Shown: positions 11,301-22,119 of the stretch, piece after piece
Numbering within the stretch: the first letter of the stretch is position 1
Layout of the letters: every line of letters starts with the position of its first letter
NCBI RefSeq assembly: GCF_000524195.1
Contig: NW_020170429.1
Location: forward strand, 293,451 to 325,732
Direction of reading: 5' to 3'
Source: Echinococcus granulosus
Taxonomy: Eukaryota > Platyhelminthes > Cestoda > Cyclophyllidea > Taeniidae
Length of the DNA: 32,282 bases
The notes under the pieces: generated by a model
Told to the model about the DNA's origin: nothing
Databases searched by the model: none
What the model saw: only the letters and a program-made list of their open reading frames with translations
Position numbers and translations under genes: made by a program

Positions 11301-12172
11301 CTCAAATCTCGAAATATTCTGGTAAAAGCGGACGGTGAATGCTGTATCGGGGATTTGGGCTTTGCCGTGAAGTACGACAGTCTCACCGGCAGCGTAGATA
11401 TCGGTCACAACACGGAACGCATTGGCACGAAGCGGTACATGGCACCGGAGGTACTAGATAACACCCTCTATGCCCATTCTTTCGATGCCTACATGCAAGC
11501 GGATATCTACTCGCTGGGTCTGGTCTTTTGGGAGATGACTCGACGTGTCTATGTTGCTAATCTCTACGGTCCTGAGGAATATCAGCTTCCCTATCAGGTT
11601 TGGCGCCTTCGAAAGTCCTCCTTCTCCCTTTGAAAGCCCTTAGCTTGATCTGAAGGTTCGTGTGTCTCTTATAGGATAACGTAGGCCCTGATCCCTTGAT
11701 CGAAGAGATGAAATCCGTGGTGTGTGAACTGGGCATACGTCCCCATCTGCCATTGGTATGGCAGACGGATGCAAGTCTGCGGCTGCTTTACCACATCATG
11801 ACGGAGTGTTGGTTTGCCAACCCTTCCCACCGTCTTTCAGCAATGCGAATCAAAAAGGACCTTGCGAATCAGCGTCAACAACTCGGCTCTCCAAGGCAAC
11901 CGGGTGAGACTCCACTGCCTCCACATATTCTTCGCCAACAGCCCTCCAGTCTAGATGCCCTACCGCCCGGTTTATTTGTCTATCGATCGGTGGAGGCCGC
12001 CAGCGCCGCAAGTAACGCCAACACCTCAACGTTAGAGACAAATCAGGTGGGGGAGGCGGAGGTGGAGGCAGAACAGGCACTCCTTGCCTCCGGTGGACCC
12101 ACTATTCAACCGCCAAATGTGGTTGCCACGGCAGCGGTGTCGGGGGGAAGAGGAAATCTCGGATATTGTTGA
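2045..12172 (+). CDS. TGFBR1/ACVR1B-like: TGF-beta/activin type I receptor Ser/Thr kinase (7 exons)
   Basis: The exons are 2045-2364, 2436-2653, 2734-2745, 3432-4131, 7028-7268, 11274-11597 and 11675-12172. Together they give 2313 nt and 770 residues, and every junction is GT..AG and keeps phase. Residues 1-18 are a signal peptide. Residues 19-150 are a Cys-rich ligand-binding domain with the CCNSSFCN box at 127-134. Residues 153-174 span the membrane. Residues 175-355 form a low-complexity juxtamembrane region. The GS box SGSGSG is at 358-363. In the kinase, the Gly loop GEGRYGEV is at 385-392, the ATP lysine is K405, the helix-C glutamate is E420, HRDLKSRN starts at H504 and the DLG aspartate is D524, followed by GTKRYMAPE and RIKK at 663-666. 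All catalytic residues are present, so the kinase should be active. In the known family, a type II receptor phosphorylates the GS box and the type I kinase then phosphorylates R-Smads at the plasma membrane. The L45 loop ADNKDNG (438-444) matches the ALK4/5/7 class rather than the BMP class, which suggests Smad2/3-type signalling. At 770 residues it is far longer than the roughly 500 usual for vertebrate type I receptors. Confidence 0.95.
2436..2653 (+). CDS. TGFBR1/ACVR1B-like: Receptor exon 2: CCx4CN box and transmembrane segment
   Basis: The exon follows a 71-nt intron with acceptor ..TATAG. It encodes residues from about 107 to 179: Cys 108 and 120, the CCNSSFCN signature at 127-134 with one N-glycosylation sequon at N129, and the hydrophobic span [18 protein letters not shown] from 152. 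WCFWRCR follows as a stop-transfer sequence. The signature is diagnostic of TGF-beta family receptor ectodomains. A second in-phase donor lies 9 nt downstream (exon end at 2662) and would add three residues, GKA. Confidence 0.92.
2734..2745 (+). CDS. TGFBR1/ACVR1B-like: Receptor exon 3: predicted 12-nt microexon
   Basis: Twelve bases, ACTGGAGAAAAT, sit between a pyrimidine-rich acceptor (..TTGTAG) and a consensus donor (GTAAGT). It enters and leaves in phase 1 and would encode D-W-R-K just inside the membrane, a plausible basic stop-transfer addition. Because it is a multiple of three and the flanking exons are also phase 1, skipping it would stay in frame. The evidence is splice-site quality plus phase only, so it could be an optional exon or a false hit. 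Confidence 0.6.
2746..3431 (+). other. Receptor intron 3
   Basis: A 686-nt intron from GTAAGT to ..TTTCAG, AT-rich. Short open frames inside it show no similarity to receptor domains. Confidence 0.8.
3432..4131 (+). CDS. TGFBR1/ACVR1B-like: Receptor exon 4: juxtamembrane insert, GS box, kinase N-lobe start
   Basis: The acceptor is ..TTTCAG at 3431 and the donor is GTGGGT at 4132 (phase 2). The exon encodes about 233 residues. The first ~170 (184-355) are rich in Ala, Ser, Gly, Thr and Val with no domain I recognise. Then come T-L-SGSGSG, the Gly-rich loop, VAVKIFSSR with the ATP lysine K405, and SWIR. The reading frame is shown to be right by the strong kinase match at the 3' end with no stop upstream. 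A minus-strand open frame at 3487-3726 is a shadow of this biased sequence. Confidence 0.93.
4132..7027 (+). other. Receptor intron 4, with GC-rich microsatellite cluster
   Basis: A 2896-nt intron between the kinase beta-3 strand and helix C, from GTGGGT to ..CCCTCAG. It is mostly AT-rich apart from a triplet/pentamer repeat cluster at about 5188-5620. Open frames in that cluster on both strands are repeat artefacts. Confidence 0.85.
5188..5620. repeat. Triplet/pentamer microsatellite cluster inside intron 4
   Basis: The cluster holds TGTGC/TGCAC-type units at about 5188-5220, TTG/TCG triplets at 5243-5278, and GGTGGC/GGTGGT units at 5445-5545 with TGCTG/GATGA runs to about 5595. It is GC-richer than the intron around it. 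Confidence 0.75.
7028..7268 (+). CDS. TGFBR1/ACVR1B-like: Receptor exon 5: helix C, L45 loop and hinge
   Basis: The acceptor is CCCTCAG at 7027 and the donor is GTAGGT at 7269 (phase 0). It encodes residues 417-497. It begins [19 protein letters not shown], containing the helix-C glutamate E420. The L45 loop follows ([16 protein letters not shown]), then the hinge AEYHRLGSL and the helix ending [13 protein letters not shown]. The L45 loop is the main determinant of R-Smad choice in this family. Its NKDNG core is identical to that of activin/TGF-beta type I receptors. Confidence 0.95.
7269..11273 (+). other. Receptor intron 5
   Basis: A 4005-nt intron from GTAGGT to ..TTTTCGAAG, located between VGTS and [10 protein letters not shown]. 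No nested gene could be supported. Open frames at 7653-7877, 8039-8272, 9103-9393 and 10654-10863 have no recognisable motifs. Confidence 0.85.
11274..11597 (+). CDS. TGFBR1/ACVR1B-like: Receptor exon 6: catalytic and activation segments
   Basis: The acceptor is ..TTTTCGAAG at 11273 and the donor GTTTGG at 11598 (phase 0). It encodes residues 498-605. [18 protein letters not shown] carries the catalytic D506. CIGDLGFA carries the metal-binding D524; DLG instead of DFG is normal for these receptors. [14 protein letters not shown] follows, then helix F ([14 protein letters not shown]), ending at EYQLPYQ. About 150 nt upstream of the acceptor is also open in the same frame (from 11124), but it has no kinase similarity and is treated as intron. 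Confidence 0.96.
11675..12172 (+). CDS. TGFBR1/ACVR1B-like: Receptor exon 7: kinase C-lobe end and long C-terminal tail
   Basis: It follows a 77-nt intron with acceptor ..CTTATAG. It encodes residues 606-770, ending in TGA at 12170-12172. [38 protein letters not shown] and [12 protein letters not shown] are the standard C-lobe end of type I receptors. The following ~100 residues are a Gln/Pro/Ala/Glu-rich tail with no domain I recognise. Vertebrate type I receptors stop within roughly 10 residues of RIKK, so the tail is an extension. Confidence 0.94.
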   Translation, partial: DNVGPDPLIEEMKSVVCELGIRPHLPLVWQTDASLRLLYHIMTECWFANPSHRLSAMRIKKDLANQRQQLGSPRQPGETPLPPHILRQQPSSLDALPPGLFVYRSVEAASAASNANTSTLETNQVGEAEVEAEQALLASGGPTIQPPNVVATAAVSGGRGNLGYC

Positions 12173-14930
12173 TTGAGAAATAATTGTAGGACATCCACCC
12201 CACACTATCTCACCCCTGCATTTGTCCTTTTTTTTCTCCCCATTATATACACACGCGTGCGCGCTGTACAATGTGTATTTTATCACTCCTCCTACTCCCG
12301 ATAGTCCTTAGTCATGTCTGCGTGTGTCGTTGTTGGGTGTTGAAGGTCACCAGCAGCATCAGTAAAGGTGGCACTAACGCCGACAGCATGTGTTGAATGA
12401 GTTGTCTGCGCTCTCCCGACCCCTCCACAAAGCCACACGTTATTATGCCCCCTGAAGCCTTGCAGGCACAAGTTCTCTTTGCTCCTACCTCCCGTCTCTG
12501 CTCTCCCTTCCCTCCTTCTCTTCCGCCATGCATCCATCAATGATGATCGCTGATGCTCCTCGTTAAGTTTCTCCTCTCTCTTGTGTTTATGTACATAATA
12601 TGCATACATCTATATATATATGTGCGAGCAAGTGAGGTGTGTCTGCTTTTGGATGTGGACAGACCGACGTGCTTGCAAATTTAAGGACATCCAGCAGCTC
12701 TACGTCTCGCCACGTAGAATCAGACGGTATTTTTTCTTCATAAGGACCTGAAAGAGTCGTCTCTGAGCAGCCAGGCTTCTATTGAGGATTTTGAGAGTGT
12801 CATTAGCAAACAATCAAATTGAAGGTGGGAGCTGGTTGATCGCTTGAGCCGCTTCCGACAGCACTAGACAGACGGATGGTGCTCTGGTGGTTGTGGATTG
12901 GGCCGCAGCGACTCGGCGCCCCCTCCGTGTTATTTCAGCGGGCAGCCCTCGAAAGATTTGAACATCATGTGCTTCCTCGTATTTAGACCCTCTTAAGGCA
13001 AGCCGCGAAACTGAAGGAAAGGTCGCACTTTGTGATTGTGAGTAGTTTGGGATCTGGGGCTCTACCGAGGGTTCTATGATCTCCGAGGGGGTTTGTCAAA
13101 CGGGTTAAAGTGGATGCGCTTGGTTGGGACTAAAGCATAGGGTGACAACCTCGGGGTTTGTTGCATGATAAATGTAGTGCTAGCACATTTTGTAAGTGGA
13201 GATCGATCATCGTCCGAATGCTATCCGTTTCTGGCATTTCGGAGAATTGGCTTCCAAACCCCACATCCACGTAGGCGATTAAGCTTTATCACCACTCACT
13301 TCAAGGAAGATTTTAAATGTCTGACCTGGAGGTTTTGTGCACCTTCGATAAGCCCTGAAAATCATTCTTATAAATTTAAAGACACAAAACGTCCAAAGAC
13401 TGAAGACCAGAAGATAACAAATTTTACTTAGCTGAGCTTGAAAGCAGTGAACTGAGTGATGGTTCTGGAAGGTGGAAATTCGGTACTTCTCCCTCAATCG
13501 CTTGAATGCTTCTCCACACCCCTGACGAGGAGCCATGAGATTGGAAAAGGGAACTTATTTAATAGTTGTGGGCAGTATTTATGCCTGAATTCTGAGGAGG
13601 CTGCCAAAATGCGTTTTGAATGATTGCACCATCAAAGTGACATCCTGGCTTGCCTCCTGTTGAATGTCTAGAAACACCTTGTTTGTTTACCATTGCTGGC
13701 AATGCTTAGCATCTGTTGCTTTGTGTAGCGCCGCGCAACTGCCCTAAAGATGAATGAAGGTCGAGTACTTGGGCAAAGTATGTATTGCCGACCTACAGAG
13801 GGGTTGGGGGAGGGGTGCTGCTGTCATTGTTCCGGGGGACCATACCGTTTAGCAGAAGCACAGTAGCGGCGACAAATTTGCCCCATAAGTCATGCTCGAC
13901 AATACCAACTCAAATCAAATCTCTGCTATTTGAAGAACTCTTTCCCTGAAGTAGTGTATAAGCACACTACACACATCTTCAACAATTTCTTATGCTAGTG
14001 GATTCACTCGTCTAATTGTTGAAGGGTCTCTGAAAGCCATAGCACCGGAAAATATATCTTTAAAAAAGGTGTTTTTAAATCAATCCATCGCACATCCGTG
14101 GATAATTCAGCTTCGATGAACTTTAGTACTCGGGTTACCCTTTAGGGGCTGTTTTCTAACAAACTTCCCTTATTTTTGCTTTGGAACTGAGGCCTAAGCG
14201 AAGTCATGGCTGTGGTCCCCAAAAATTCCTTTTTTAGTTCACGAAAATGAAATTGGAATCTCATTATGGATGGAAGGTATTGCTAATCAAATGCCGTGCT
14301 TCCGGATTGCCATCTCAGCAAATTCTGTTAAAGACTATTATTCATCAGTGGCAGTTCATCTGTGCCTTCCTTTATTTCAGTGAGAATTTCCCCTTCTTAA
14401 ATGATTATTTGAGCATTTTTTCAATACACAGAAAACTGGACTTAAAAGCATTTCCCGAAAGAGTGTTCTACTCCCCCTTTTTTAGTGTCAAATTGAATTG
14501 GAAATTGGTGATCTTGTGAAATTATCGGAAGCATTGGAGAGGGTGTTGATTGTGGATTAGTCACTGCTATTTTGCTTCCCTTTACCTTTCACATGGCAAA
14601 GAGCCACGAGGATCGAAAAATTATGGCCGCTGGGTGGGGTTTTGTGATTGCGGGAAGCTTTAAAGCTCCTCACGAAGTCCTCCTGTGTCGACACCACGCA
14701 CACAAATGCGTGATGCTGTGATTTATTTCCTAAAAGTACTGCAACCACAGCGGGAGGGAAAAGCGGAGGGAGGTGGCGGCTCTTTGTGAGACCGACTTTG
14801 TGCCAAGGCGATGGTATCGGGCGGCGGGGGGGAGGCGGAGAGGGCGCAATGTGAATCGCTTTGGTGACGAAGTGATGGGGATGTGCTATGGTTTTCTTTA
14901 TGCTACTACCAAACTTCAAAGAGTGTGTTC
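12173..14930. other. Receptor 3' flank and gene-free DNA
   Basis: The start of this stretch is probably 3' UTR. I could not place a canonical AATAAA polyadenylation signal with confidence near the stop. Short antisense frames (for example 12292-12609) have no recognisable content. No gene seen. Confidence 0.5.
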
Positions 14931-14934
14931 CACC

Positions 14935-15390
14935 TCTTGGATGAATGGAAGGGTGGAGGCAGGGATTGATGGGTGATTTTATGCATTAATCATCGGATGA
15001 ATTGATGGATGGCTGGATAGTTGTATGGATGCGTGGGTGAATGAACCCGTGAATGGAAAAATGGATGAATGTATCCGTCGTTTGGTGAGTAGATGAAAAG
15101 ATTAATGGACAGGTGCAAGAAAGGGTGGGTAGATGAGTGGGGGATCTTAAGAAATGGCCGATGGTTGGGCGTTTCTCTGGTTCCCTTGATAAACTCATGG
15201 ATGAATGCATGAATGCGTGAAAAAATAAATGAGGGTTGATGAAGAATTGAGTGGCCGAGGTGTTGGCCTTGTTATTGGGTGATGGATTCTGTTGATGTTT
15301 GAACGAATGAAGAAGTGGGGGAATGGTTTGATAGGAGGACAGACGACGAAATGAGAGGCAGTCATTCAGATGCCTTAGAACCACTTTCAT
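14935..15390. repeat. Degenerate ATGGATGA-type minisatellite
   Basis: Imperfect repeats of ATGG and ATGA/GATGAATGG units run through this segment, with the clearest units at 14940-15075 and weaker ones to about 15390. The repeat keeps a minus-strand frame open (134 codons, rich in His, Ile and Ser at 14986-15390). That frame is best explained by the repeat and not by a gene. Confidence 0.7.
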
Positions 15391-16292
15391 TCATTCCGTC
15401 CAACACGTAAAGTATCCTCTTGAGGTGGAATCCTTACAGGTTTTCATAGTAGTTAATCCAATTTTTTTCCAAATGCAGCACAGTGGAGAAATCTTTTTTT
15501 TTAATTTGCAGAAGTGCTGCGATCGAGCTAAGTTTACATTGGCAAAGTATGATTTAAGTTGAATAACCCCTCCACGTTTACCCACCCCGAAGAATGAAAT
15601 CGCATTTCGACTCCATAAATCAACTTTTTGATTAATTAGACAGGCGAACGGCAGACAAACGCACGCCCCACGCAAGCGTAGACCACCTACTCAATTAATC
15701 ATAACGAGGACTTCTTCACTCAAAACTTCAAAAGTGCAGAAGTTTTTTTACTTGAAATTGAGGGAAATAGGCATTCTGGGGTTGCCGGCCAAGCGCTGGT
15801 TCAATCATATACGGAAAGCCATGCATCTTCTCACCACTTCACGTGTTGACAACATCAAGAACAATGTAATCAGTTTGTTACCATGGTGACCTCGGTACTG
15901 ATTAAATTTGCTACTCTCTGGCCACCGGTGCTATTACGGTTGGTGGCGATGGCAAAACGTAGAAGACACCGAATCAGTATTTTGGGGTGGAGAGTGATGC
16001 AAACATTTCCGGTAAGAAATACCGACTCGGATCCTTTGGCATGATTAACAAAGGGTGACAAGTGAAAAGTGCATCTCTTGTGTAAAAGTCTCTCCTGAAA
16101 GGCGTGTGTCCTTGTAGAATGACGACCCAGAGATCGGGCATGAATTAACAGTTCATATAACTGATAGCCCTTACTCTGCATTTTATGTGGTTCGAATGTC
16201 AGAGATTTAACGCATCGTTGTCAATTTGTTCAAGCCAATCGATAATGGTTGTCAACCTGTGAAGGCCGTAAAGTGGGCTGGAAACCGGCTCA

Positions 16293-16313
16293 GTGTGTGT
16301 GTGTGTGTGTGTG
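16293..16313. repeat. (GT)n microsatellite
   Basis: An uninterrupted GT dinucleotide run of about 10 units. Confidence 0.9.
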
Positions 16314-16560
16314 AATGGAGCCTTGGGCTGGTAACCAAGCTTGGAGGGGTCTGAACAAATCGATAAGTGGGTAGGGTTGAGTCATCACCCTGGCACGAAA
16401 AAAAACGAGGCAGATGAGGTTGTGACCCCTTTAACGGTCAGCCCAAATTATTAAAGTAATTTTCTTTAATTTAACCCAAATGGGTTGGTTGGGCACTCCA
16501 GCCGCGCTGCATGTCGTGTGTGCGAGCCTATTTCAATGGAGGTGTCCGCTTTCTGGAATA

Positions 16561-16587
16561 TGCACACGCACACACGCACACACACAA
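16561..16587. repeat. (CA)n microsatellite, interrupted
   Basis: CA units with CG interruptions. Confidence 0.85.
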
Positions 16588-16822
16588 TAAACGCACAAGA
16601 GTGAATTACGTGCTCGAGAGTTTGACTGTACCTGTACGAACACGCCTCAAAGGCTAAGAAACTAACTAAAAAACACTTACTAGTTAGACGGAGATAGAGC
16701 GAACGAATGAGGAAGACCTAATTAATATGAATCTGCTCTTTTTTTCATTTTCAAAATCTCAAGCGGCATGATCAAAGTGCAGACCTGTTTATTTTCACGA
16801 ATTTCTTTTTTGCTCTTTTGCG

Positions 16823-16882
16823 TACCTACCTACCTACCTGCTTGCCTGCCTGTCTGGCTTCATTCCTTCATTCCTTCCTTCC
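16823..16882. repeat. (TACC)n/(TGCC)n/(TTCC)n tetranucleotide tract
   Basis: Four TACC units pass into TGCC-type units and then CATTCCTT/TTCC units. This creates the Cys/Pro/Leu-rich open frame at 16768-16950, which is not a gene. Confidence 0.85.
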
Positions 16883-16908
16883 CTACCGTCTTTCTTCATC
16901 CGGCTCCA

Positions 16909-16948
16909 GTGTGTGTGCACGTGTGTGTGTGTGTGTGTGTGTGTATGT
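16909..16948. repeat. (GT)n microsatellite, interrupted
   Basis: GT run broken once by GCAC, followed by a run of about 12 units. Confidence 0.9.
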
Positions 16949-16999
16949 GATTTATAGTCAAGGCCGACGTGCACAGCACAGATAGTCCTAGAGTGCTAA

Positions 17000-19950
17000 A
17001 AACCACCTATTTGCGTCATTTGGTTTCGATGTTCCCTCTTCTAATCCTACCCTTTTCCACCCAAACGTAGGAATGGGGTGTGTGTGTGTATGTACAAATC
17101 TGGAAATTCTGTTCTGAATCCTTCCTTAATCCCCATTTTTTTCGGTCGAAATGATTAAATGTACTAATGGATCTGCACAATATACTAGCATTCAGTTCCG
17201 TAGTAAGGAAATTTGTTTACAACTCATTAAGTGGTTCAAACGCAGCTCATATTAATTTGTGAATTCGACAATATTTTACCCGTCTTAACTCACGAAGTTG
17301 GAGCATGAATGCGTATCCCTGTAAATCAAGATTTTGGATCCGGTGTTGCACCTATTCCATAGGCGATGGAATTTCAATTGTATCGCTACTGCGCACTTGC
17401 AACATCATGTGGCTTTGTATGGTCCAGTGGTACAAACAATCGTACCTAATTATATTAATTTTTCACTTTATTTCGCTTTCGCGAAGATTTGCTGAATTTC
17501 TGTGGGAAGATAACTTCCTTTTCCATACTTACAAGACAGATGCGTCCCGCAAGGCAACGGCTCTTTGAAATATTGGCTTCCCTGATGGTTGTTTATACGA
17601 CATTTTATTCGACACTGGCTTGGGGATTTCTTCAAGGTCAGCAAAAACTTCAAAGAAGACTGTTCATGTTTAATCGCTGCTAAGCCAAATGCATCCAGTG
17701 TACATTATTTGGGCTGGGAGGGCCTTAAAAGAGCACAAAAAAATCTCCAATGCGGTGGTTTTATGGTTAAGGGAATAGGGAAACAGAGTCCGCCACTTTA
17801 AATGGGTCATAGAGGTACATGAATCACACTGGCCTTAGTCATTTTATTGATGTACTTTTCTCAAAGGGAAAACAAATGTCCAAATCTGGCTTTGACCTAA
17901 AAATTAGTGACAAAACTAAAACAACCAACTTTGAATTTACGGGGGATTTGTTTGTTTAACTTTTCATTAAAAGAGTCCAGTTTTTCATCTGCTAAGTTAA
18001 ATTACGTTCACTGGCGATATGGATGAGTCTTCACTATTACGGCACCACAAAATCGATATTGCTGATCAAAACTCGGAGCTTGAAGAGGTGGATCAATAAC
18101 CGAGCGACCAATCAAAGCCCTTCTTTGAGATTATTTTAGTTCGGTTTACAAGAGTCCCCAAAGGTTTAAGAAAAAGCACTTTGGGCCAGAAAATTTTTTT
18201 GCGTAAAAAAGGAATTTGGAAATTGGAATGTAAGCTAGTGGTATGCAGCAATACATATTTGGGGAGCAAATAGTCATAAAACGAAGAGCCCATGTATAAA
18301 AAACACCCCTATCCACATGTGCAAACATGCGCGAGCGCAAGAGCGCGCACGAAAGAGGAGGAATGAATAATGGGGAGGCAGAACGGGCATAGGCTCGCCT
18401 TCCCTTGCCCCGCCTTGCTTTGCTTCGCAATATTGCCGCCTCGTTCTTTTACTGCTCGAGTGTACTGAATGTGTATGTGTGCCCTCCCACTATTTTGGAA
18501 CTAAAACATAGACTTTTCTGTGCATTGTATTAGAATTCCCATCCCCACATCACACCCAATTAAGGCACTCGAATGTGGGTGATGTTAACACATTCGCTCA
18601 TTCCTTTGCTTTACCTACTCATTTTTTTAAAGCTACCGCTATCTCGATCAGTACAATGGGGGAATTTCAAAATGTTTCCTCTCGTGACAATTTAGCAGAA
18701 CATTTGGGTAAAAAATGTGGCCCTCATCAAGGTCGCTCCAATTAGTATCAAAATTGGCCAATCAGAATGATTTTGAAGGTCGCGCCCAAGCAAAAAGTGG
18801 AACGGACTTCCTCTTCATGCAAATAAGCCGAATATCCTGATAAAGGGAAATATAATTAGCAGAACTCGACAACAGAAATCCTATTGGGGTGTGGCACAGT
18901 GCGGCATAGTATTTTAAGTGGTGTTTCCGAATTCCCTCGAACACACGAACCGACATTTAATTTTGACAGGAGCTGCAACCTGGCTGCACTTAAATTTCCC
19001 TAATACCTCCCATCAATCAGTTTTCTTGAAAATGTGATTATTGGAACACTTGGGTATTCCTCTAAGCAGTTTGGATTTCCCACACGATCTGAAAGCATGT
19101 ACTGTTAGAGTCTGGTGCTCATGCTAGGTATTGCCATTGCGTCGTTAAAGTAGGGTTTGTTTGCACTCACTTTTAGTAAACTTTCCTTAACAAAGAGTTA
19201 AGTTAGGAAAGCAAATACATTTTTACTCCGAAGGTCCAAGGTTTATGCAGAGGCGTTTGCCTCTATTCCTAGTTAAAGCAAAATTCGTTCAAATACTAAT
19301 CGAATGTAAGATAAAGTAGGTTAGTGAAGCTTTCATGTGTTTGAAAGGGGTCGGATCAATCAGCTACAACCTCGAACTGGCATAGAGTAGCACCCTAACG
19401 CACTTTTGCTACCAGATCGAAGGTGCAGTATTGATTATTGGCCGGTTTGCAAGTGCCCCGCGTTCACAAAATACACACGTTTAAGACGATATTACCAACA
19501 GGTCTAGCTAGCTAACTAGTGAGCCATTGAGCCAGCAAGTCGCATAGAGAAGTGCAGTTTCACACCCAGAGTACAGCGCACTCGAAAGTTAATGATTTGT
19601 TCGCTCGCATGTGCACACGGTCTTGGGTGTGTGAAAAGTTGTCAACACTTAATCACGTTTACATTGTGAGTTTTTTACTCTTCCTTTTTTGCGGTGCCTT
19701 TTTAACTGTCATTAAGACCCCCATCATGCCAATTGCATACATGCGCCGCTATAGGCAGCCCCACCATAAAAAATGAGCCCGAGTCCATTTATGCACCCCT
19801 TGGGCATAAATGATGAACAGCTCACTATTATCACAATTTCGTTAAATTAATGTTACACCTTTACTGGTAAAGGCCTTTCCTTATATCCACCCTCTTCGGT
19901 GGTGAGCACACGCGGCTTTGGCAAATTAGCGTGGTAAAAAAGCAAATCCA
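17000..19950. other. Gene-free stretch
   Basis: No supported gene. Overlapping open frames at 17305-17568 and 17489-17683 read somewhat protein-like but match nothing I know. The rest has only short, unrelated frames on both strands. Confidence 0.5.
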
Positions 19951-19959
19951 CGCCTGCGC

Positions 19960-19975
19960 ACACGTGCGCACGTGT
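19960..19975. promoter_or_regulatory. 16-bp perfect palindrome with two E-boxes
   Basis: ACACGTGCGCACGTGT is a perfect palindrome containing two CACGTG E-boxes, the consensus for bHLH-type factors. Whether it functions is unknown. It lies about 8 kb from the only identified gene. Confidence 0.4.
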
Positions 19976-20039
19976 AACCCAGGTCTTCCAAGGCCATGAC
20001 TCATTGAATCATGAACTGATTGGCTAAGAGAGGACAGGG

Positions 20040-20077
20040 TATGCGCATGCGCATGCGTATGTATGTGTGCGTGCACA
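20040..20077. repeat. Alternating purine-pyrimidine tract (ATGCGC/GTATGT)
   Basis: About 38 nt of strict purine-pyrimidine alternation beginning TATGCGCATGCGCATGCG, a sequence type prone to Z-DNA. It includes a 14-bp palindrome at 20041-20054. Confidence 0.75.
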
Positions 20078-20139
20078 GATGGCCATGAATCTAGGCCCCT
20101 GCACGTTCGTGCGTGCGTGCATGCTGCCATTTAGCTGCA

Positions 20140-21540
20140 TACCTTGCTGGCTTGGGAAAGTAAAGAAGAAATATTGGCTTTAGGAGCAAATTCGTGACGT
20201 CCTCCTTTATTCCAGGCTTGGTCCAGCTGACTAGCATTGGGCTACTACACTCTATCTGAAACAAACGCTGTTTTGCGATCGCAGCCCGGAAGCTCCGCTA
20301 AAAGCTTGAGGTTTCATGCTTTTAAGACTTTAGGGAGGGCAATGAAGTTGAGACAACTTTACACTTACCAGTGATTTATAGTGTTTGGAATACAGAAGAT
20401 GTGATCTGTGCGGTGTGGCGAATAGATAATTTTAAATTTCAGTTAGAACTGTTTTGAAGTCCTCACAAATCCCACTTGCCTCGACTAAAGCCACCAAAGT
20501 GTCCACATTACATTTGAAAATTTATGGAGAAATAACATAAAATGGAAAAAAATTATGGCATTCTATACTTTGACTACACCCAAGATGAGCTTTGCTCCAG
20601 TTCAAGCGCACACATGCACGCACTACACAAAACTATTGATTTTACAACTGTTCGGGGTGAAATAAAGTGGGCACATGAATAATCCCGGGCGCATATTGGG
20701 GTGGCAACACAAATTGCGGGTCTACAGCCCCGGTGACCACCTGACTCGTAAAGAATTCCTCTTAAGTGGTATGCGCTTTTTACCCGTAAATCACACCGAG
20801 CGGCTATGCAGGAGATCACTGTTGCTACTTTTTTTCCAGCAAAAATATGCAACGAAAGTGTTTACTAACCGCGGTATTCTAAATGCCGAAAATTGGGTAG
20901 TTGAAAATATGTAAATGATTTAACCCTTGAGGCGTGGGTCTCTAGCTGCTCATTTTGAAGATGACCATTGAAGCGTATCCATAATTACCTCTTTGAAGAA
21001 GGCAGTACGCAGGAGAGCAGCGCAAACATTTTACGGGTGTTATTTTGCATACAATTTGGATTGAAGAGGTCAAAATTTCAGGATACTAGACTTTTTGATA
21101 AGCTCTATCAAATGTTGGGCTCTAAGACCTCCCAGGAGTTTGTAAAATGAAATGAATAGGCTTGTTCAACATTTAGATCTTGCAATTCCTCTGAAATCCA
21201 CCCAAATATCTCAAGGGGAGGATTGATTCTGTTAAAAACCAGAAATTTTAACTAGGATAAAACAGCATAGTGAAGAGGTAGGCAAATTCAGAATGGACTC
21301 CAAGGCTAAAGCGCTGTGGATACCTAAATACATACAATGGATGAGAGAGCCCTACTCCAGCAGTTTTCATTTCACTTTCTCACGAATACTCTGATGGACT
21401 GTGAAGGTGGTAGCCACCATTAATCATACACAGGTTGAATGCAAACTCACTTTGTCTTAATAACCGATGATTTGAGAACAGTGGGGGCAGTTGATTTATT
21501 TGAATCGATAGAAGCAAGGTCGATGTTCAACGAATGCGCT
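20140..21540. other. Gene-free stretch
   Basis: Open frames at 20675-20914 and 20968-21150 were read and show no recognisable family or start context. No RNA gene seen. Confidence 0.45.
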
Positions 21541-21599
21541 TGTGATTAATAGCGTGCATAATGACGCCAACGATAATGATGGTGACAGCAACAAGGAAA

Positions 21600-22110
21600 G
21601 CACATGCCCTGCGTAAGTGCGGACGTGCATCCGCCTGCATATACACATAAATAAAACACACTTGTTTGAGGGGTGTGCTTGTGTGTGCGTGGGGGTGGTG
21701 GTGGAAGAAGGGGGTTGTGAAGGGGTTTAGGGAGATCGAGAGTCAGAGAAGAATGTGGGCGGTGTGCTGGAGGGAGAAGCAGAGCGAAGGGAGAGAATAA
21801 ATGCATGCACACACGCACGCACGGGTTCAACCTCGACGTAACAATTGTTGTGCCCTTAGCACACACCCACGCACGTATGCATGCACGTCCGCATGTGCAC
21901 AGCAAGCCAAGTGAGAAATAACCCCACCGGACCCCATCTGCCTCAGCCGTGTGCGTTAAAGGGCAAAGCATGGGCGGACGCACATGCGCACGCATGCACG
22001 CACGCACAAAGCTGTAGTAACAAAAAGAAGTTTCAAATTTATGACCCAAGAGCATACACACAAACACGCATACATACACAGAAGCACATCTACGCACCTG
22101 GAAACACATA
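21600..22110. repeat. Cluster of CA/CG-alternating simple repeats
   Basis: Clusters of ACGCACGC, GCATGCAC and CACACA-type units, notably at 21803-21825, 21862-21900, 21978-22010 and 22055-22110. The 189-codon minus-strand frame at 21546-22115 (rich in Cys, Val and Arg) is generated by these repeats and is not taken as a gene. Confidence 0.7.
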
Positions 22111-22119
22111 CGCATGCAC

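Noticed and set aside
14986..15390. 134-codon minus-strand open frame
   Set aside because: Generated by the ATGGATGA-type minisatellite, which lacks stops in this frame.
17305..17683. Overlapping plus-strand frames with hydrophobic segments (LFEILASLMVVYTTFYS)
   Set aside because: No recognised family, the frames conflict, and splice support is only a chance CAG. Left as unsupported.
20968..21150. 60-codon frame that reads protein-like (LFDKLYQMLGSKTSQEF)
   Set aside because: Short, begins right after a stop at a TTG, no homologue known to me and no splice-site context.
21546..22115. 189-codon minus-strand open frame, the longest uninterrupted frame outside the receptor
   Set aside because: Composition (Cys, Val, Arg, His runs) follows CA/CG simple repeats; no domain or signal context.
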